DNA of 64,000 nucleotides from Cognatazoarcus halotolerans (lineage in GTDB: Bacteria > Pseudomonadota > Gammaproteobacteria > Burkholderiales > Rhodocyclaceae): positions 185,092 to 249,091 of the forward strand of contig NZ_WUAF01000007.1 of the NCBI RefSeq assembly GCF_009800965.1, given 5' to 3'. Positions 1-9,018 of this stretch are shown piece after piece. A model generated the notes under the pieces. That model saw only the letters and a list, made by a program, of their open reading frames with translations. It had not been told where the DNA came from and ran no database searches. The position numbers and the translations under genes are program-made. Positions within the stretch are counted from its first letter, which is position 1, and each line of letters starts with the position of its first letter.

Positions 1-122
1 TCGAATTCCTTGGCCAGCCATTCGCGGGCCTGATTCTTGCCGATTCCCTCGGTATCGTGGGCGGAGAGATTGAATTCGTATTCCCGTTCGCCGCCGAACG
101 AGACGATGATGTGGTGGCTCAT
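1..122 (-). CDS. Hypothetical small protein, 5' part only
   Basis: The first 40 codons of a minus-strand gene that runs off the left edge. The ATG (positions 120-122) is preceded by an AGGAGG-type ribosome binding site about ten bases upstream, so the start is well supported. The visible protein begins MSHHIIVSFGGERE and is polar, with no signal peptide or membrane segment. I do not recognise the family and no function can be given. It is divergent from the permease gene that follows, with about 150 bases between them and no other gene in that gap. Confidence 0.6.
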   Translation of the reverse strand, partial: MSHHIIVSFGGEREYEFNLSAHDTEGIGKNQAREWLAKEF

Positions 123-273
123 GAAGGGTGTCCCTCCTCGTCTGAATTTTCTGGTAGCGGCATTCTTGTTGCTCGTCCCCGATGACGCAAGGAAAGTATC
201 GAATTGTGTTTACCGGCGATGAATTGCCTGTCCGCATCGGTCCTGGACGCATCGCCGACCCAGATCCGCGATA

Positions 274-1599
274 ATGGTTGCCCCTGCTCTTCCGGCTGTC
301 CTTTCCGTGCCCCAGATGTTTGCGCCCGCCTGGCTGCTCGCCTTGCTCAACCGCCGGATGCTGGTGTGCATCTTCACCGGTTTCGCCTCGGGTTTGCCGC
401 TCTACCTGCTCCTCAACCTGGTGCCGGCCTGGCTCAAGACCGAAGGCCTGAGCCTGAAGGCGATCGGTGCCTTTGCACTGATCCAGTTTCCCTACACCTG
501 GAAGTTCCTGTGGGCACCGCTGCTGGATCGCTTCGGCATCCTGCCGTTGATGGGGCGCCGGCGCAGCTGGATGCTGGTGACGCAGCTCGGCCTGCTGGCG
601 GCGATCGCCTGGCTGGGGCGCCTGTCACCGGCCGAGCACTTGCCTACGGTGGTCGCGCTAACCGCGGCCATTGCCTTGCTCTCCGCGACGCTTGACATTG
701 CCCTCGACGCATTCCGCCGCGAGCTGCTGCCCGATGCGGAGCTGGGCCTCGGCAATGCGATTCATGTCAATGCCTACCGCATCGCCGGGCTGGTGCCGGG
801 TTCGCTGTCGCTGATCCTCGCCGATCATCTGCCGTGGCAACAGGTGTTCCTGATCACCGCCCTGTTCATGGTGCCGGGGGTGGTGATGACGATGATGGTG
901 AAGGAGCCGCTGGTGGCAACCGGCACGCCGCGGACGCTGCGTGCCGCGGTGATCGAGCCCTTCCGGGAATTCTTCGGCCGCCACGGCGTGAAGTCGGCGC
1001 TGCTGGTGCTGGCCTTCATCTTCTTCTACAAGCTCGGCGATTCGCTGTGCACCGCGCTGGCCACGCCCTTCTACCTCGACATGGGCTACAGCAAGACCGA
1101 GATCGGCATCATCGCCAAGAACGCCGGACTCTGGCCGATGGTCATCGGCGGCATCGTCGGCGGCATCTGGATGGTCAAGCTGGGCATCAACCGGGCCTTG
1201 TGGCTGTTCGGCGTGGTGCAGCTGGTGACCATCCTCGGTTTCGTGTGGCTGTCCTGGCTGGGGCCGGCGCCCTCCGACGCCGGCCGGCTGGCGGTGCTGG
1301 CCACGGTGATCGCCGGCGAGGCAATCGGCGCCGGCCTCGGTACCACCGCCTTTGTCGCTTACATGGCGCGCACCACCCATCCCGCCTACACTGCGACCCA
1401 ACTCGCCCTGTTCACCAGCCTGATGGCGGTGCCGCGCACCTTCATCAACGCTTCGGCGGGCTGGCTGGTCGAGTCGCTGGGCTGGAACCACTTCTTCTGG
1501 CTATGTTTCGTAATGGCGTTTCCCGGGATGCTGCTGCTGCTCAAGGCCGCGCCCTGGAATGCCTCGCCCGAGCCCATTGCCCAACCCGCAAGTCCATGA
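274..1599 (+). CDS. ampG: AmpG-type muropeptide permease (MFS)
   Basis: An inner-membrane major facilitator protein of 441 residues with about twelve hydrophobic segments. The stretch from about residue 35 (GFASGLPLYLLLNLVPAWL, then a segment ending in APLLDRF) is characteristic of AmpG, which imports anhydro-muropeptides from periplasmic peptidoglycan turnover for recycling. E. coli AmpG is somewhat longer (491 residues), so this one lacks the extra C-terminal segments. A later in-frame ATG at 316 is also possible; neither start has a clear ribosome binding site. It overlaps the next gene by four bases (ATGA), which implies translational coupling. The family is clear; the exact substrate is inferred. 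Confidence 0.82.
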   Translation: MVAPALPAVLSVPQMFAPAWLLALLNRRMLVCIFTGFASGLPLYLLLNLVPAWLKTEGLSLKAIGAFALIQFPYTWKFLWAPLLDRFGILPLMGRRRSWMLVTQLGLLAAIAWLGRLSPAEHLPTVVALTAAIALLSATLDIALDAFRRELLPDAELGLGNAIHVNAYRIAGLVPGSLSLILADHLPWQQVFLITALFMVPGVVMTMMVKEPLVATGTPRTLRAAVIEPFREFFGRHGVKSALLVLAFIFFYKLGDSLCTALATPFYLDMGYSKTEIGIIAKNAGLWPMVIGGIVGGIWMVKLGINRALWLFGVVQLVTILGFVWLSWLGPAPSDAGRLAVLATVIAGEAIGAGLGTTAFVAYMARTTHPAYTATQLALFTSLMAVPRTFINASAGWLVESLGWNHFFWLCFVMAFPGMLLLLKAAPWNASPEPIAQPASP

Positions 1600-2339
1600 C
1601 GCCGATGAAACCCGATCCACTTCTTGCAGATGCGCTCGTCGAGGCCGCCCGTAACTTGAATGCAGCCGTCGATTCGATGCGCTTTGCCGCGCCGGTGAGC
1701 CATGTCTATAACCCGCTCGACTATGCCTGGGCGCCCAACGAGCTTTACCTTCGGCGTTACGGCGCGAGCCGCAAGCGGGTGATCTTCGTCGGCATGAACC
1801 CGGGCCCCTTCGGCATGGTGCAGACCGGTGTGCCGTTCGGCGAAATCGACACGGTGCGCGACTGGCTGGGCCTCGAGGCGGAGGTAGGCCGGCCTGTCAC
1901 GGAAAATCCGAAACGGCCGATCGAGGGCTTCGACTGCACCCGCTCCGAAGTCAGCGGGCGACGCCTGTGGGGCTTGTTTCGCGAGCGCTTCGGCAGCCCG
2001 GAGGCTTTCTTCGCGGAGCATTACGTCGCCAACTACTGCCCGCTGGCGTTCTTCGACGGTGGCCGCAACCTGACCCCCGACAAACTGCCGGTGGCCGAAT
2101 CCGCACCGCTCGAAGCCGCCTGCGACGCTCATCTGCGCCGCGTGGTCGAGCTGCTCGAACCGGAGTGGGTGATCGGTGTCGGCGTATGGGCCGAGGGCCG
2201 CGCACGTGCCGCACTTGCCGGCACGCCGGTGCAGTTCGGCCGCGTGCTACACCCGAGCCCGGCCAGCCCGGCCGCGAACCGCGGCTGGAGTCCGGCGGCG
2301 ACGAAGCAGCTGCTGGAACAGGGCGTGTGGGCGGCCTGA
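1596..2339 (+). CDS. SMUG1-type uracil-DNA glycosylase
   Basis: A 247-residue base-excision repair enzyme that removes uracil (and in relatives, oxidised pyrimidines) from DNA. The N-terminal active-site motif GMNPGPFGM lies at residues 66-74 and the C-terminal motif HPSPASP at 219-225; together they are typical of the SMUG1 branch of the uracil-DNA glycosylase superfamily. The ATG at 1596 overlaps the stop of the permease gene; a second ATG lies at 1605. The same frame stays open upstream to 834, but that part is only the shadow of the permease gene. The pairing with ampG seems to be positional rather than functional. Confidence 0.85.
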   Translation: MTPMKPDPLLADALVEAARNLNAAVDSMRFAAPVSHVYNPLDYAWAPNELYLRRYGASRKRVIFVGMNPGPFGMVQTGVPFGEIDTVRDWLGLEAEVGRPVTENPKRPIEGFDCTRSEVSGRRLWGLFRERFGSPEAFFAEHYVANYCPLAFFDGGRNLTPDKLPVAESAPLEAACDAHLRRVVELLEPEWVIGVGVWAEGRARAALAGTPVQFGRVLHPSPASPAANRGWSPAATKQLLEQGVWAA

Positions 2340-2388
2340 ACTGACCTGGAGCATGACCAAAGCCGGCTATCGCACGGCCCGCCGTTGA

Positions 2389-3066
2389 CTATGGCTGCAC
2401 GTATTTTGGCGAGCGCGGGCCGTAGAGAATGCCGTTGGGCATCCCGGCACTCAGCAGTCGGGTCGTTGCGACGCCGGCGACGACGTGGCCCTGATCGGTA
2501 ATCGAGGCCATGATCTGGTTGACGACGGCTTTTACCAGCAGCCCGACCAGGCCGCCGCTGTTGTTGCCGCCTTCGTCGCTGGCCGCACTCGCCGTGCCAG
2601 CCCACAGCAGCGCGCCGGTCTTCAGGTCGATGAGCCTGGCGTTTGCGGACACGAAGGTCTGGCTGGCAATGATCGCGTAGGTGGTGCCGTACTTCGTGAC
2701 GTCGATGTACAGCCCCGCGTCTGCGCCGAAGATTTCCCGCAGTCTGGCCGGCGCCACCGCGTGAATGTCACTGGGTGTGGTCAGGCCGTTTTCGCGAAAG
2801 GTCTGCTCCACCAGGGCCACCGGCAGGACGTAGTAGCCCGATTCGGCCAGCGGCATGGTGGCATGGGACATGACGCTGATTCCGGCATTCACGTCCGGAG
2901 ACTCGTTGAGCGGCGGCAGGACCAGGATCGAGCGTGGGTTGCTCTGGCGCAGGGCCGTGTAATCGTAGGGCTGGGTGGTGGCGCACCCGGTTGCGAGCGC
3001 CGCCATGGCAAGCAGCGCGGCCACGCGCGGGGTCGTTGTTCGGGGCACGATATCGGTTCCGCTCAT
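2389..3066 (-). CDS. DUF799 (GNA1162-like) lipoprotein
   Basis: A predicted outer-membrane lipoprotein of 225 residues with a lipobox ending at Cys28 (LATGCATT). The body matches the DUF799 family, whose best-known member is the neisserial surface lipoprotein GNA1162. It contains the family-like segments ILVLPPLNESPDV and MPLAESGYYVLPVALVE. It is the last gene of a three-gene minus-strand operon and overlaps the DUF4810 gene by four bases. The fold resembles TolB/LpoB-like periplasmic domains, so a role in an envelope complex with the CsgG-like protein is plausible but unproven. Confidence 0.85.
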   Translation of the reverse strand: MSGTDIVPRTTTPRVAALLAMAALATGCATTQPYDYTALRQSNPRSILVLPPLNESPDVNAGISVMSHATMPLAESGYYVLPVALVEQTFRENGLTTPSDIHAVAPARLREIFGADAGLYIDVTKYGTTYAIIASQTFVSANARLIDLKTGALLWAGTASAASDEGGNNSGGLVGLLVKAVVNQIMASITDQGHVVAGVATTRLLSAGMPNGILYGPRSPKYVQP

Positions 3067-3422
3067 TTCTTGAAGTTGCGCATCAGGAAATCCATGTACG
3101 TTGCCGACTCGGGAAAGAGTGTCTTCTCCGTCTCGAACTCCTGGCGGACCTGGTCTTCCTTGCCGATCTCGGCGTACAGCAAACCGAGATGGGCGTGATA
3201 GCCGGGTGGCAAGGCGAGGCCTTTGGAGCGGGCCTTCTGGACGTCCTCTTCGAGTGCGCCGATCTGCTCTTCGGGCGTGGTTTCGCCCTTCAGGCGCTGG
3301 TATACCTGCGGCTGGTAGCTGCCCCAGTAGTAGAGAGGTTGCGACCCCGATGCGCAGCCGCCGAGGATGAAGCCGGCGATGCAGGTGATGCCCAGCGCGC
3401 GGCCGGCGATTCGGTATGGCAT
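3063..3422 (-). CDS. DUF4810 small lipoprotein
   Basis: A 119-residue lipoprotein with its lipobox at LGGCASG (Cys23), followed by YYWGSYQPQVY, a segment typical of DUF4810 proteins. The rest is mostly helical and charged (a TPR-like feel around LGLLYAEIGKEDQ), ending in KK. It is the middle gene of the operon CsgG-like, DUF4810, DUF799. It starts 18 bases after the CsgG-like gene and overlaps the DUF799 gene by four bases. No enzymatic motif is visible. The function is unknown; its constant company suggests it is a subunit or adaptor of a lipoprotein complex. Confidence 0.82.
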   Translation of the reverse strand: MPYRIAGRALGITCIAGFILGGCASGSQPLYYWGSYQPQVYQRLKGETTPEEQIGALEEDVQKARSKGLALPPGYHAHLGLLYAEIGKEDQVRQEFETEKTLFPESATYMDFLMRNFKK

Positions 3423-3440
3423 GTTGCTGCGTCCCGGAGA

Positions 3441-4112
3441 TCAGCGAGCCGGACGCCAGGCGCCGGAATCGATGCCCGCGACGAGCTTGTTGATCGCTTC
3501 ACGGATCGCCAGGTCGAGGACCTTGCCGTTGAGGGTCGAATCGTAGCTGGCGGTGCCGCCGAATCCGATGATTTCGCGGTTCGAGAGGGCATATTCGCCA
3601 GCGCCCTGCGACGAGAACACGACTTCCGAGGTTTCCACATTCACGATATTCAGGCTGACTTTCGCATAGGCGACCTGCGTCTTGCCGCGACCGAGAATGC
3701 CGAACAGTTGATGGTCGCCGGTGACCTTGCGGCCGAACTCGGTGACGTCGCCGGTCACTACGTAGTCTGCCACCTTGAGCTGCTGTGTCTTCCTGGCCAG
3801 TCCGGCCTCCTGGCCGAGCTCCTGCATATTGTCGCGATCGAGCACGCTGAAGCGGCCCGATTGCTGGAGGTGGGTAATGAGGATGGTCTTGGCCTGGCCG
3901 CCGAGCCGGTCGACGCCGTCGCTGAACAAGCCGCGCATGTAGCTCGAGCGGTTGTCGAACTTGCCCACCGCAATCGGGCTGCGGACGCCCTTGTAGGGCG
4001 TGCTCGCGGTCGCGACCTGGGCGACCTCGAGGCTGCGGGAGGTTTCGGTGGCGCATCCGGCGAGCAGGGCCGTGGCGGAAAGAAGCGCGAGCGTGAAGTG
4101 CCTGGAGGACAT
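3441..4112 (-). CDS. CsgG/HfaB-family lipoprotein
   Basis: A 223-residue lipoprotein with a lipobox at LLAGCATE (Cys20) and the CsgG-like core: IAVGKFDNRSSYMRGL, then HLQQSGRFSVLDRDNM, then ADYVVTGDVTEFGRK. True CsgG forms an oligomeric outer-membrane channel for curli export. This protein is a little shorter than curlin-type CsgG, and no curli subunit genes (csgA, csgB, csgE, csgF) are nearby, so export of curli is unlikely. It is the first gene of the lipoprotein trio, in the same order as the neisserial GNA1162 locus as I remember it. Confidence 0.85.
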   Translation of the reverse strand: MSSRHFTLALLSATALLAGCATETSRSLEVAQVATASTPYKGVRSPIAVGKFDNRSSYMRGLFSDGVDRLGGQAKTILITHLQQSGRFSVLDRDNMQELGQEAGLARKTQQLKVADYVVTGDVTEFGRKVTGDHQLFGILGRGKTQVAYAKVSLNIVNVETSEVVFSSQGAGEYALSNREIIGFGGTASYDSTLNGKVLDLAIREAINKLVAGIDSGAWRPAR

Positions 4113-4302
4113 GATGGGGGCCCGATCTGATCAGTGGGAAGGAGGCGGGAGAGTATCACCATGTCCTAGCGGGTGGGTGCCCACTCGAGCACGGAATCGC
4201 ATGTTTGGCTGGATCGAGATGGAAGGGCTGGCCCCGCGGGTGGGGCAATGCCGCGCCGTCCCGCGATTGCTGGCGTGCCGAGGCGGGGCCGGGCATGGCG
4301 CC

Positions 4303-4767
4303 TCAGCCGACCGGCAGGTAAAGCGTTTCCTTCAGCTCCTCCATCACCACATAGCTGCGCGACTCCGCCGCAGAGGGCAGCTTGAGCAGGATGTTGCCGA
4401 GCAGGCGCCGATATTCGCTCATCTCGCTCAGTCGGGCCTTGACCAGGTAGTCGAAGTCGCCCGAAACCAGGTGGCACTCCATCACCTCGGGGACGAACAT
4501 CATCTCCTTCTTCACCCGCTCGAAGACCTCCCCGCTCTTCGCCGAGAGCTTGATCTCGACGAACACCAGCAGGTTGAGGCCGAGGGCCTGCGGATTGATG
4601 CGGGCGTGGTAGCCGGTGATGACCTCCTCGCGCTCCAGGCGCTTGACCCGTTCGGTGACCGGGGTGGTGGACAGGCCCACTTTCGCGGCCAGGTCGGTCA
4701 TCGTGATACGTCCATCCTTCTGCAGGATATCGAGGATTTTCCGGTCGGTCTTGTCGAGGTCGCGCAT
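4303..4767 (-). CDS. Lrp/AsnC-family regulator, probable dadA-alr control
   Basis: A 154-residue leucine-responsive-type regulator. An N-terminal helix-turn-helix (MRDLDKTDRKILDILQ, then TDLAAKVGLSTTPVTERV) is followed by a RAM ligand-binding and oligomerisation domain from about residue 60 to the end. The frame is open further upstream to 4821, but the ATG at 4765-4767 has a GGTGA ribosome binding site and gives the usual family start. It is divergent from dadA with 175 bases between them, the standard arrangement for a local activator of D-alanine catabolism (Lrp in E. coli, DadR in Pseudomonas). That target is inferred from position. Confidence 0.88.
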   Translation of the reverse strand: MRDLDKTDRKILDILQKDGRITMTDLAAKVGLSTTPVTERVKRLEREEVITGYHARINPQALGLNLLVFVEIKLSAKSGEVFERVKKEMMFVPEVMECHLVSGDFDYLVKARLSEMSEYRRLLGNILLKLPSAAESRSYVVMEELKETLYLPVG

Positions 4768-4832
4768 TTCACCAGGCTCCGTGGCTTTTGAGCGTTCAAA
4801 AGGTGAATTGCATGGTACCACCCCGATAGTTA

Positions 4833-4845
4833 AGTGAAATTCACT
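4833..4845. promoter_or_regulatory. Perfect palindrome between the Lrp-type gene and dadA
   Basis: A 13-base perfect inverted repeat, AGTGAAATTCACT, lies 97 bases before the dadA start. A related half (GGTGAATTGCATG) sits about 30 bases to the left, inside the 5' leader of the regulator gene. The position and symmetry fit an operator for the adjacent Lrp-type protein, but Lrp sites are degenerate, so the assignment is inference. Confidence 0.4.
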
Positions 4846-4942
4846 GCATGAGGCTCTCTAAACTTTGCATATTCAACGGAGTGCAGGAGATCGGTAGGCG
4901 ATCATCCCAAAGAGCTCCGGCAATGCCCCAGGAGAGTCCCTC

Positions 4943-6256
4943 ATGCACGTCGTCGTTCTCGGAAGCGGTGTCATCGGCACCACTACTGCCTACTTTCTCG
5001 CCCGCGCAGGTGCTCGCGTGACTGTCATAGACCGTCAGAACGGCCCGGCGCTGGAAACCAGCTATGCGAATGCCGGTCAGGTCTCGCCCGGCTATTCCAC
5101 TCCGTGGGCAGCTCCGGGCATTCCGCTGAAGGCGCTCAAGTGGCTGTTCCAGCGTCATGCGCCGCTCGCCATCCGCGCTGACGGCAGCCTGTTCCAGCTC
5201 AAGTGGATGGCCGAAATGCTGAAGAACTGCTCGGCCGACCGTTACGCGGTTAACAAGGAGCGCATGATGCGCCTGTCCGAATACAGCCGCGACGTGCTGC
5301 GCGAATTGCGCGCCGACACCGGGCTGCATTACGAAGAGCGCAAGGGCGGCACGCTGCAGCTGTTCCGTACCGAGGCTCAGATGGAGGCGGCGCAGCGCGA
5401 CATCGCCGTGCTTCGTGAGTGCGGTGTTCCGTTCGAGCTGCTGGAGCGCGACGCCCTTGCCGGCGCCGAGCCCGCGCTGGCGCGTGTGAAGGACAAGCTG
5501 GCCGGCGGACTGCGTTTGCCCAACGACGAGACCGGTGACTGTCACCTGTTTACCCGCAGACTTGCCGAGATGGCTGCCAGTCTTGGCGTGGAATTCCGCT
5601 ACGGGGTGTCGATCGATGAGGTTATTTCCGGCGGCGGTGCGGTGATCGGCGTGCGCTGCGGCGATGAGGTCATTGGTGGCGACCGCTTCGTGCTTGCGTT
5701 GGGCAGCTATTCGCGCAAGCTCGCGGCAGGCCTTGGCCTCGACCTGCCGGTGTATCCGGTAAAGGGCTACTCGCTCACGGTGCCGCTCGGCAATGCCGAC
5801 CTGGCGCCGGTATCGACCGTGCTCGACGAGACTTACAAGGTCGCTGTGACCCGCTTCGACGACCGGATCCGGGTCGGTGGCATGGCCGAGCTCGGCGGCT
5901 TCGACCTGCGCCTCAACCCGCATCGGCGCGAAACCCTGGAGCTCGTGGTGAATGATCTCTTCCCCGGCGGCGGCGATGTTGCGAAGGCGGAGTTCTGGAC
6001 CGGCCTGCGGCCGATGACGCCGGACAGCACGCCGATCGTCGGGTCCACCAGCTTCCCCAACCTGTATCTGTCGACCGGCCACGGCACGCTCGGCTGGACC
6101 ATGGCCTGCGGCTCCGGCAAGCTCATGGCGGATTTGGTGACCGGTCGCAATCCGGCGATCCGTTGTGATGATCTGGCGCTCGCGCGTTATGGCAAAGTAG
6201 CGTCTTCGGGCCGCGCATCGCGTCCCGGCTTCGCACACGCCAAAGAATCCGCATGA
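4943..6256 (+). CDS. dadA: D-amino acid dehydrogenase small subunit
   Basis: A 437-residue membrane-associated flavoenzyme that oxidises D-alanine and other D-amino acids to the 2-oxo acid and ammonia, passing electrons to the respiratory chain. The FAD-binding Rossmann motif VLGSGVIG is at the N terminus, and the DAO-type segment [12 protein letters not shown] and the C-terminal FAD segment [16 protein letters not shown] are present. The length matches E. coli DadA (432). A CAGGAGAG ribosome binding site precedes the ATG. It overlaps alr by four bases, giving the classic dadA-alr catabolic operon in which L-alanine is racemised and then oxidised. Confidence 0.95.
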   Translation: MHVVVLGSGVIGTTTAYFLARAGARVTVIDRQNGPALETSYANAGQVSPGYSTPWAAPGIPLKALKWLFQRHAPLAIRADGSLFQLKWMAEMLKNCSADRYAVNKERMMRLSEYSRDVLRELRADTGLHYEERKGGTLQLFRTEAQMEAAQRDIAVLRECGVPFELLERDALAGAEPALARVKDKLAGGLRLPNDETGDCHLFTRRLAEMAASLGVEFRYGVSIDEVISGGGAVIGVRCGDEVIGGDRFVLALGSYSRKLAAGLGLDLPVYPVKGYSLTVPLGNADLAPVSTVLDETYKVAVTRFDDRIRVGGMAELGGFDLRLNPHRRETLELVVNDLFPGGGDVAKAEFWTGLRPMTPDSTPIVGSTSFPNLYLSTGHGTLGWTMACGSGKLMADLVTGRNPAIRCDDLALARYGKVASSGRASRPGFAHAKESA

Positions 6257-7317
6257 GACCAGCCCGCGCCCTCGTCGATCTCGACGCATTGCGTCACAAC
6301 TACCGCCTCGCCAAGGCGCTGCATGGCGACCGTGCCCTCGCGGTCGTCAAGGCGAATGCCTACGGGCACGGGGCGCTGCGGTGTGCCCGTGTCCTCGAGG
6401 GCGAGGCCGACGGCTTCGCGGTGGCGGCGATCGAGGAGGCGATTGCCCTTCGTGATGGTGGTATCACTGCCCCGATCCTGTTGCTGGAGGGCGTCTTCGA
6501 AGCGGCCGAACTCGCCGAGGTGGACGCGCGCAACCTGTGGATGGTGGTGCATCACGCCGAGCAGCTTCGCATGCTCGATGGCTACACCCCTAAGAAGCCG
6601 TTCAATGTCTGGCTCAAGCTCAACACCGGCATGAACCGCGCCGGCTTCGCGCCTGGGCAGGCTCGCGAACTGCACGATCGGCTGCTTGCCGGCGGAAAGG
6701 TCGGGCGGGTCACGTTGATGACCCACTTCGCCCGTGCTGACGAGCCCGACGCGGACGCGACCGAGCAGCAGTTCGCCCGCTTCCAGGCTGGCGCTGCCGG
6801 CATCCCGGCCGAGCACAGCATCTGCAATTCGGCCGCGATCCTCGGCTGGCCCGCGGTGCGCGGCAACTGGGCGCGGCCCGGCATCATGCTCTACGGCGCC
6901 GACCCGATGCCGCTTGACGGCGGGCAGCTCAAGCCGGTGATGACGCTGGAGAGTCGTGTCATTGCGGTGCGCGAGATCGCCGCCGGCGAGCCACTGGGCT
7001 ACGGCGCCCGCTTCGTCGCGGAGCGGCCGACCCGTGTCGGGCTCGTTGCAATGGGCTATGCGGACGGGTATCCGCGGGTCGTGCCCTCCGGTACGCCGGT
7101 CAGCATCGATGGCAGGCCGAGCCGCATCATCGGCCGGGTCTCGATGGACATGCTCACGGTCGACCTGAGCGCGCTCGACGAAGCCGGGTTCGACAGCCGG
7201 GTGGAGTTCTGGGGCGCCGAGGTACCGATCAACGCGGTCGCCGGCGCTGCCGGCACGATCGCCTACGAATTGCTGTGCAACGTGAAGCGCGTGCGGTTCG
7301 AGTACCGGGGCAGCTGA
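6253..7317 (+). CDS. alr: Alanine racemase (catabolic, DadX-type)
   Basis: A 354-residue fold-III PLP enzyme that interconverts L- and D-alanine. The PLP lysine lies in [10 protein letters not shown] (Lys33), and the catalytic tyrosine region GYGARF and the C-terminal [10 protein letters not shown] segment are visible. It is translationally coupled to dadA (ATGA overlap), so it probably feeds D-alanine to the dehydrogenase. It is the only racemase in the window and may also supply D-alanine for peptidoglycan. Its stop lies only six bases from that of the convergent nuclease gene. Confidence 0.95.
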   Translation: MRPARALVDLDALRHNYRLAKALHGDRALAVVKANAYGHGALRCARVLEGEADGFAVAAIEEAIALRDGGITAPILLLEGVFEAAELAEVDARNLWMVVHHAEQLRMLDGYTPKKPFNVWLKLNTGMNRAGFAPGQARELHDRLLAGGKVGRVTLMTHFARADEPDADATEQQFARFQAGAAGIPAEHSICNSAAILGWPAVRGNWARPGIMLYGADPMPLDGGQLKPVMTLESRVIAVREIAAGEPLGYGARFVAERPTRVGLVAMGYADGYPRVVPSGTPVSIDGRPSRIIGRVSMDMLTVDLSALDEAGFDSRVEFWGAEVPINAVAGAAGTIAYELLCNVKRVRFEYRGS

Positions 7318-7323
7318 AGGGCT

Positions 7324-8751
7324 TCAGGCCGGACCGGTCGGGATGACCTGTTCGCGGTGCGCTTCCACCGCAAGCCAGCGGCCGAGGATGCGATAGACGT
7401 CGAGATCGAATTGTCTGGCTGGTGGATTCGCGACAAGCCTGGCGAACGCCGCCTCGTCCGCGACCGTGCCGAGGTAGCACCATCGATCGATCACGTGGAT
7501 CTCGACGCAGCCGCTATCCTTGTCCGTTTCGGGAATACCTGCTGGACCCGGCCAGGGCCAGGGTTTGATGCGCAGCGGGGCCAGTGCGGCAGCAAGCCGC
7601 TCATCGTGGGCAGTCGGGCTCTCGCGGCCCGCGCAGACGCCATTGCAGCGTTTGGTCTGGCAGGCGGAGCAGGGGCCATCCTGGCCCGGTTCGAGACCGA
7701 GTCGCCGTGGGCACAGGCGGTACAGGTGCGCAAACTCCCGCAGGGTGTTGTCGATTTCCCGCTTGTTGCGAAAGGTCCCGTAAAGATTGTCGCCCCAACT
7801 CGCCGGATCCTTGCGTGCGAGCTTGACGCGTTCGAAGATCGGCGGCTTGCGGCGATTGGCGACGAGGCGCAGGCCGGTGACCTCGTCGTTGGGCCGCAGC
7901 GAGCGGTTGTGCTGGGGTTCGTGCTGCTTGAGCAGTCGCGCTTCGAGCAACTGCGTGCCGAGTTCGCCGGCGCTTGCCACCCATTCAACCCGCCGCACCT
8001 GTTGGGCGATGCGCGCATCCTTGCCGTTCTGGTGCTCGCCGGTGAAGTGCGAGCCGACGCGAGAGCGCAGGTTCATGCTCCTGCCGAGATAGAGCGGTAC
8101 GTCCTTGCCGCCGTTCCCCTCGCCGAAGAAGAGATAGACCCCAGGCTTCGGCGGAATGCCTTCGAGCATACCCTCCGGAAGCCCCGCCGGGCGGGGCGGC
8201 ATCTTCATCGCCCTCGCCGCGGCATCGCGGACGGTTTCGGGGCTGAACGCAGAACTCGCCTTCTGCAGGAAATCCCACAGGACTTCCGCATCGCCGAGCG
8301 CACGATGGCGAGCACTGCAGGTGAGGTCATGACGCTGGATCAGGGCGTCGAGGCCGTGACGATGGTGCTCCGGATAGAGTGCCCGCGAGAGCTTGACGGT
8401 ACACAACACCTCGGCGTGGTAATCCTCGCCGATCAGTGCGAAGGCATTGCGGACGAAGCCGTAATCGAAGCGCGCGTTGTGCGCCACGAATGTGCAGTCC
8501 CCGAGGCGGGCACGAACATCGTCGGCAAGCGCGGCAAAGACGGGGGCATCGGCGACCATCTCGTCGGTGATGCCGATCAGTGTCTGGATGTTGTCGGGAA
8601 TCGGTCGGCCGGGATTGACCAGACTGGACCACCGCTCGGTCACGCGGCCGTCTTCGACGCGCAGGATAGCGATCTCGGTGATACGGTCACTTACCGGGTT
8701 GGCACCGGTCGTTTCGACATCGACGATGGCCAGCGAAGCGGGCAGGGACAC
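7324..8751 (-). CDS. DnaQ-type exonuclease fused to a GIY-YIG (UvrC/Cho-like) endonuclease
   Basis: A 475-residue two-domain nuclease. Residues 1-165 are a DEDDh exonuclease like the epsilon subunit of DNA polymerase III (Asp11/Glu13 in IVDVETTG, Asp96 in HNARFDYGF, His149 and Asp154 in ARHRALGDAEV). From about 199 comes a GIY-YIG domain (PKPGVYLFFG, then PLYLGRSMNLRSR), followed by a cysteine-rich segment (CSACQTKRCNGVC). The architecture is known in proteobacteria and suggests incision plus trimming in DNA repair. GTG start at 8751; no strong ribosome binding site. Convergent with alr. Confidence 0.88.
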   Translation of the reverse strand: MSLPASLAIVDVETTGANPVSDRITEIAILRVEDGRVTERWSSLVNPGRPIPDNIQTLIGITDEMVADAPVFAALADDVRARLGDCTFVAHNARFDYGFVRNAFALIGEDYHAEVLCTVKLSRALYPEHHRHGLDALIQRHDLTCSARHRALGDAEVLWDFLQKASSAFSPETVRDAAARAMKMPPRPAGLPEGMLEGIPPKPGVYLFFGEGNGGKDVPLYLGRSMNLRSRVGSHFTGEHQNGKDARIAQQVRRVEWVASAGELGTQLLEARLLKQHEPQHNRSLRPNDEVTGLRLVANRRKPPIFERVKLARKDPASWGDNLYGTFRNKREIDNTLREFAHLYRLCPRRLGLEPGQDGPCSACQTKRCNGVCAGRESPTAHDERLAAALAPLRIKPWPWPGPAGIPETDKDSGCVEIHVIDRWCYLGTVADEAAFARLVANPPARQFDLDVYRILGRWLAVEAHREQVIPTGPA

Positions 8752-8804
8752 TGCCGCACTAGGCCTGGCGTGCCGGTTCGAAGCCTGCCGCCCGGGACGG
8801 GTTT

Positions 8805-8993
8805 TCAGTCACCGGTTTGATAGTAGTAGGCCTTCTGCGGCACTTCCGCTTCGCGATACTGCTTGCTGGTTTCCAGTGTCTGCGGCTTGTCCCACCACAG
8901 AGCCCGGCCTTTCGCCTGCTCCGCCGCTTCCTCGGGATGCTTGTCCATCCACTCGCGCATGAATTTGGTGTGTTCGGATTCGTAGATCGCCAT
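8805..8993 (-). CDS. DUF3460 small protein
   Basis: A 62-residue soluble, highly charged protein (MAIYESEHTKFMREW, then KGRALWWDKPQT) matching the DUF3460 family, which is largely restricted to betaproteobacteria. It has a good ribosome binding site (GCGGAGA) and a possible own promoter just upstream. It lies between ptsI and the fusion nuclease gene on the same strand. No catalytic motif or membrane segment is visible and no function is known. Confidence 0.8.
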   Translation of the reverse strand: MAIYESEHTKFMREWMDKHPEEAAEQAKGRALWWDKPQTLETSKQYREAEVPQKAYYYQTGD

Positions 8994-9018
8994 GACGCTC
9001 TCCGCAAAGGAAAGCGGA

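Noticed and set aside
834..1595. Long N-terminal extension of the uracil-DNA glycosylase frame
   Set aside because: This part is an out-of-frame shadow of ampG, low-complexity Arg/His/Gly; the true start overlaps the ampG stop at 1596.
3441..4112. A curli secretion system
   Set aside because: The CsgG-like gene has no csgA, csgB, csgD, csgE or csgF nearby, and its neighbours are DUF4810 and DUF799 lipoproteins.
4841..6289. A 482-codon open frame on the minus strand
   Set aside because: It is antisense to dadA. The product is rich in His, Arg and Gln with no domain, a typical shadow frame.
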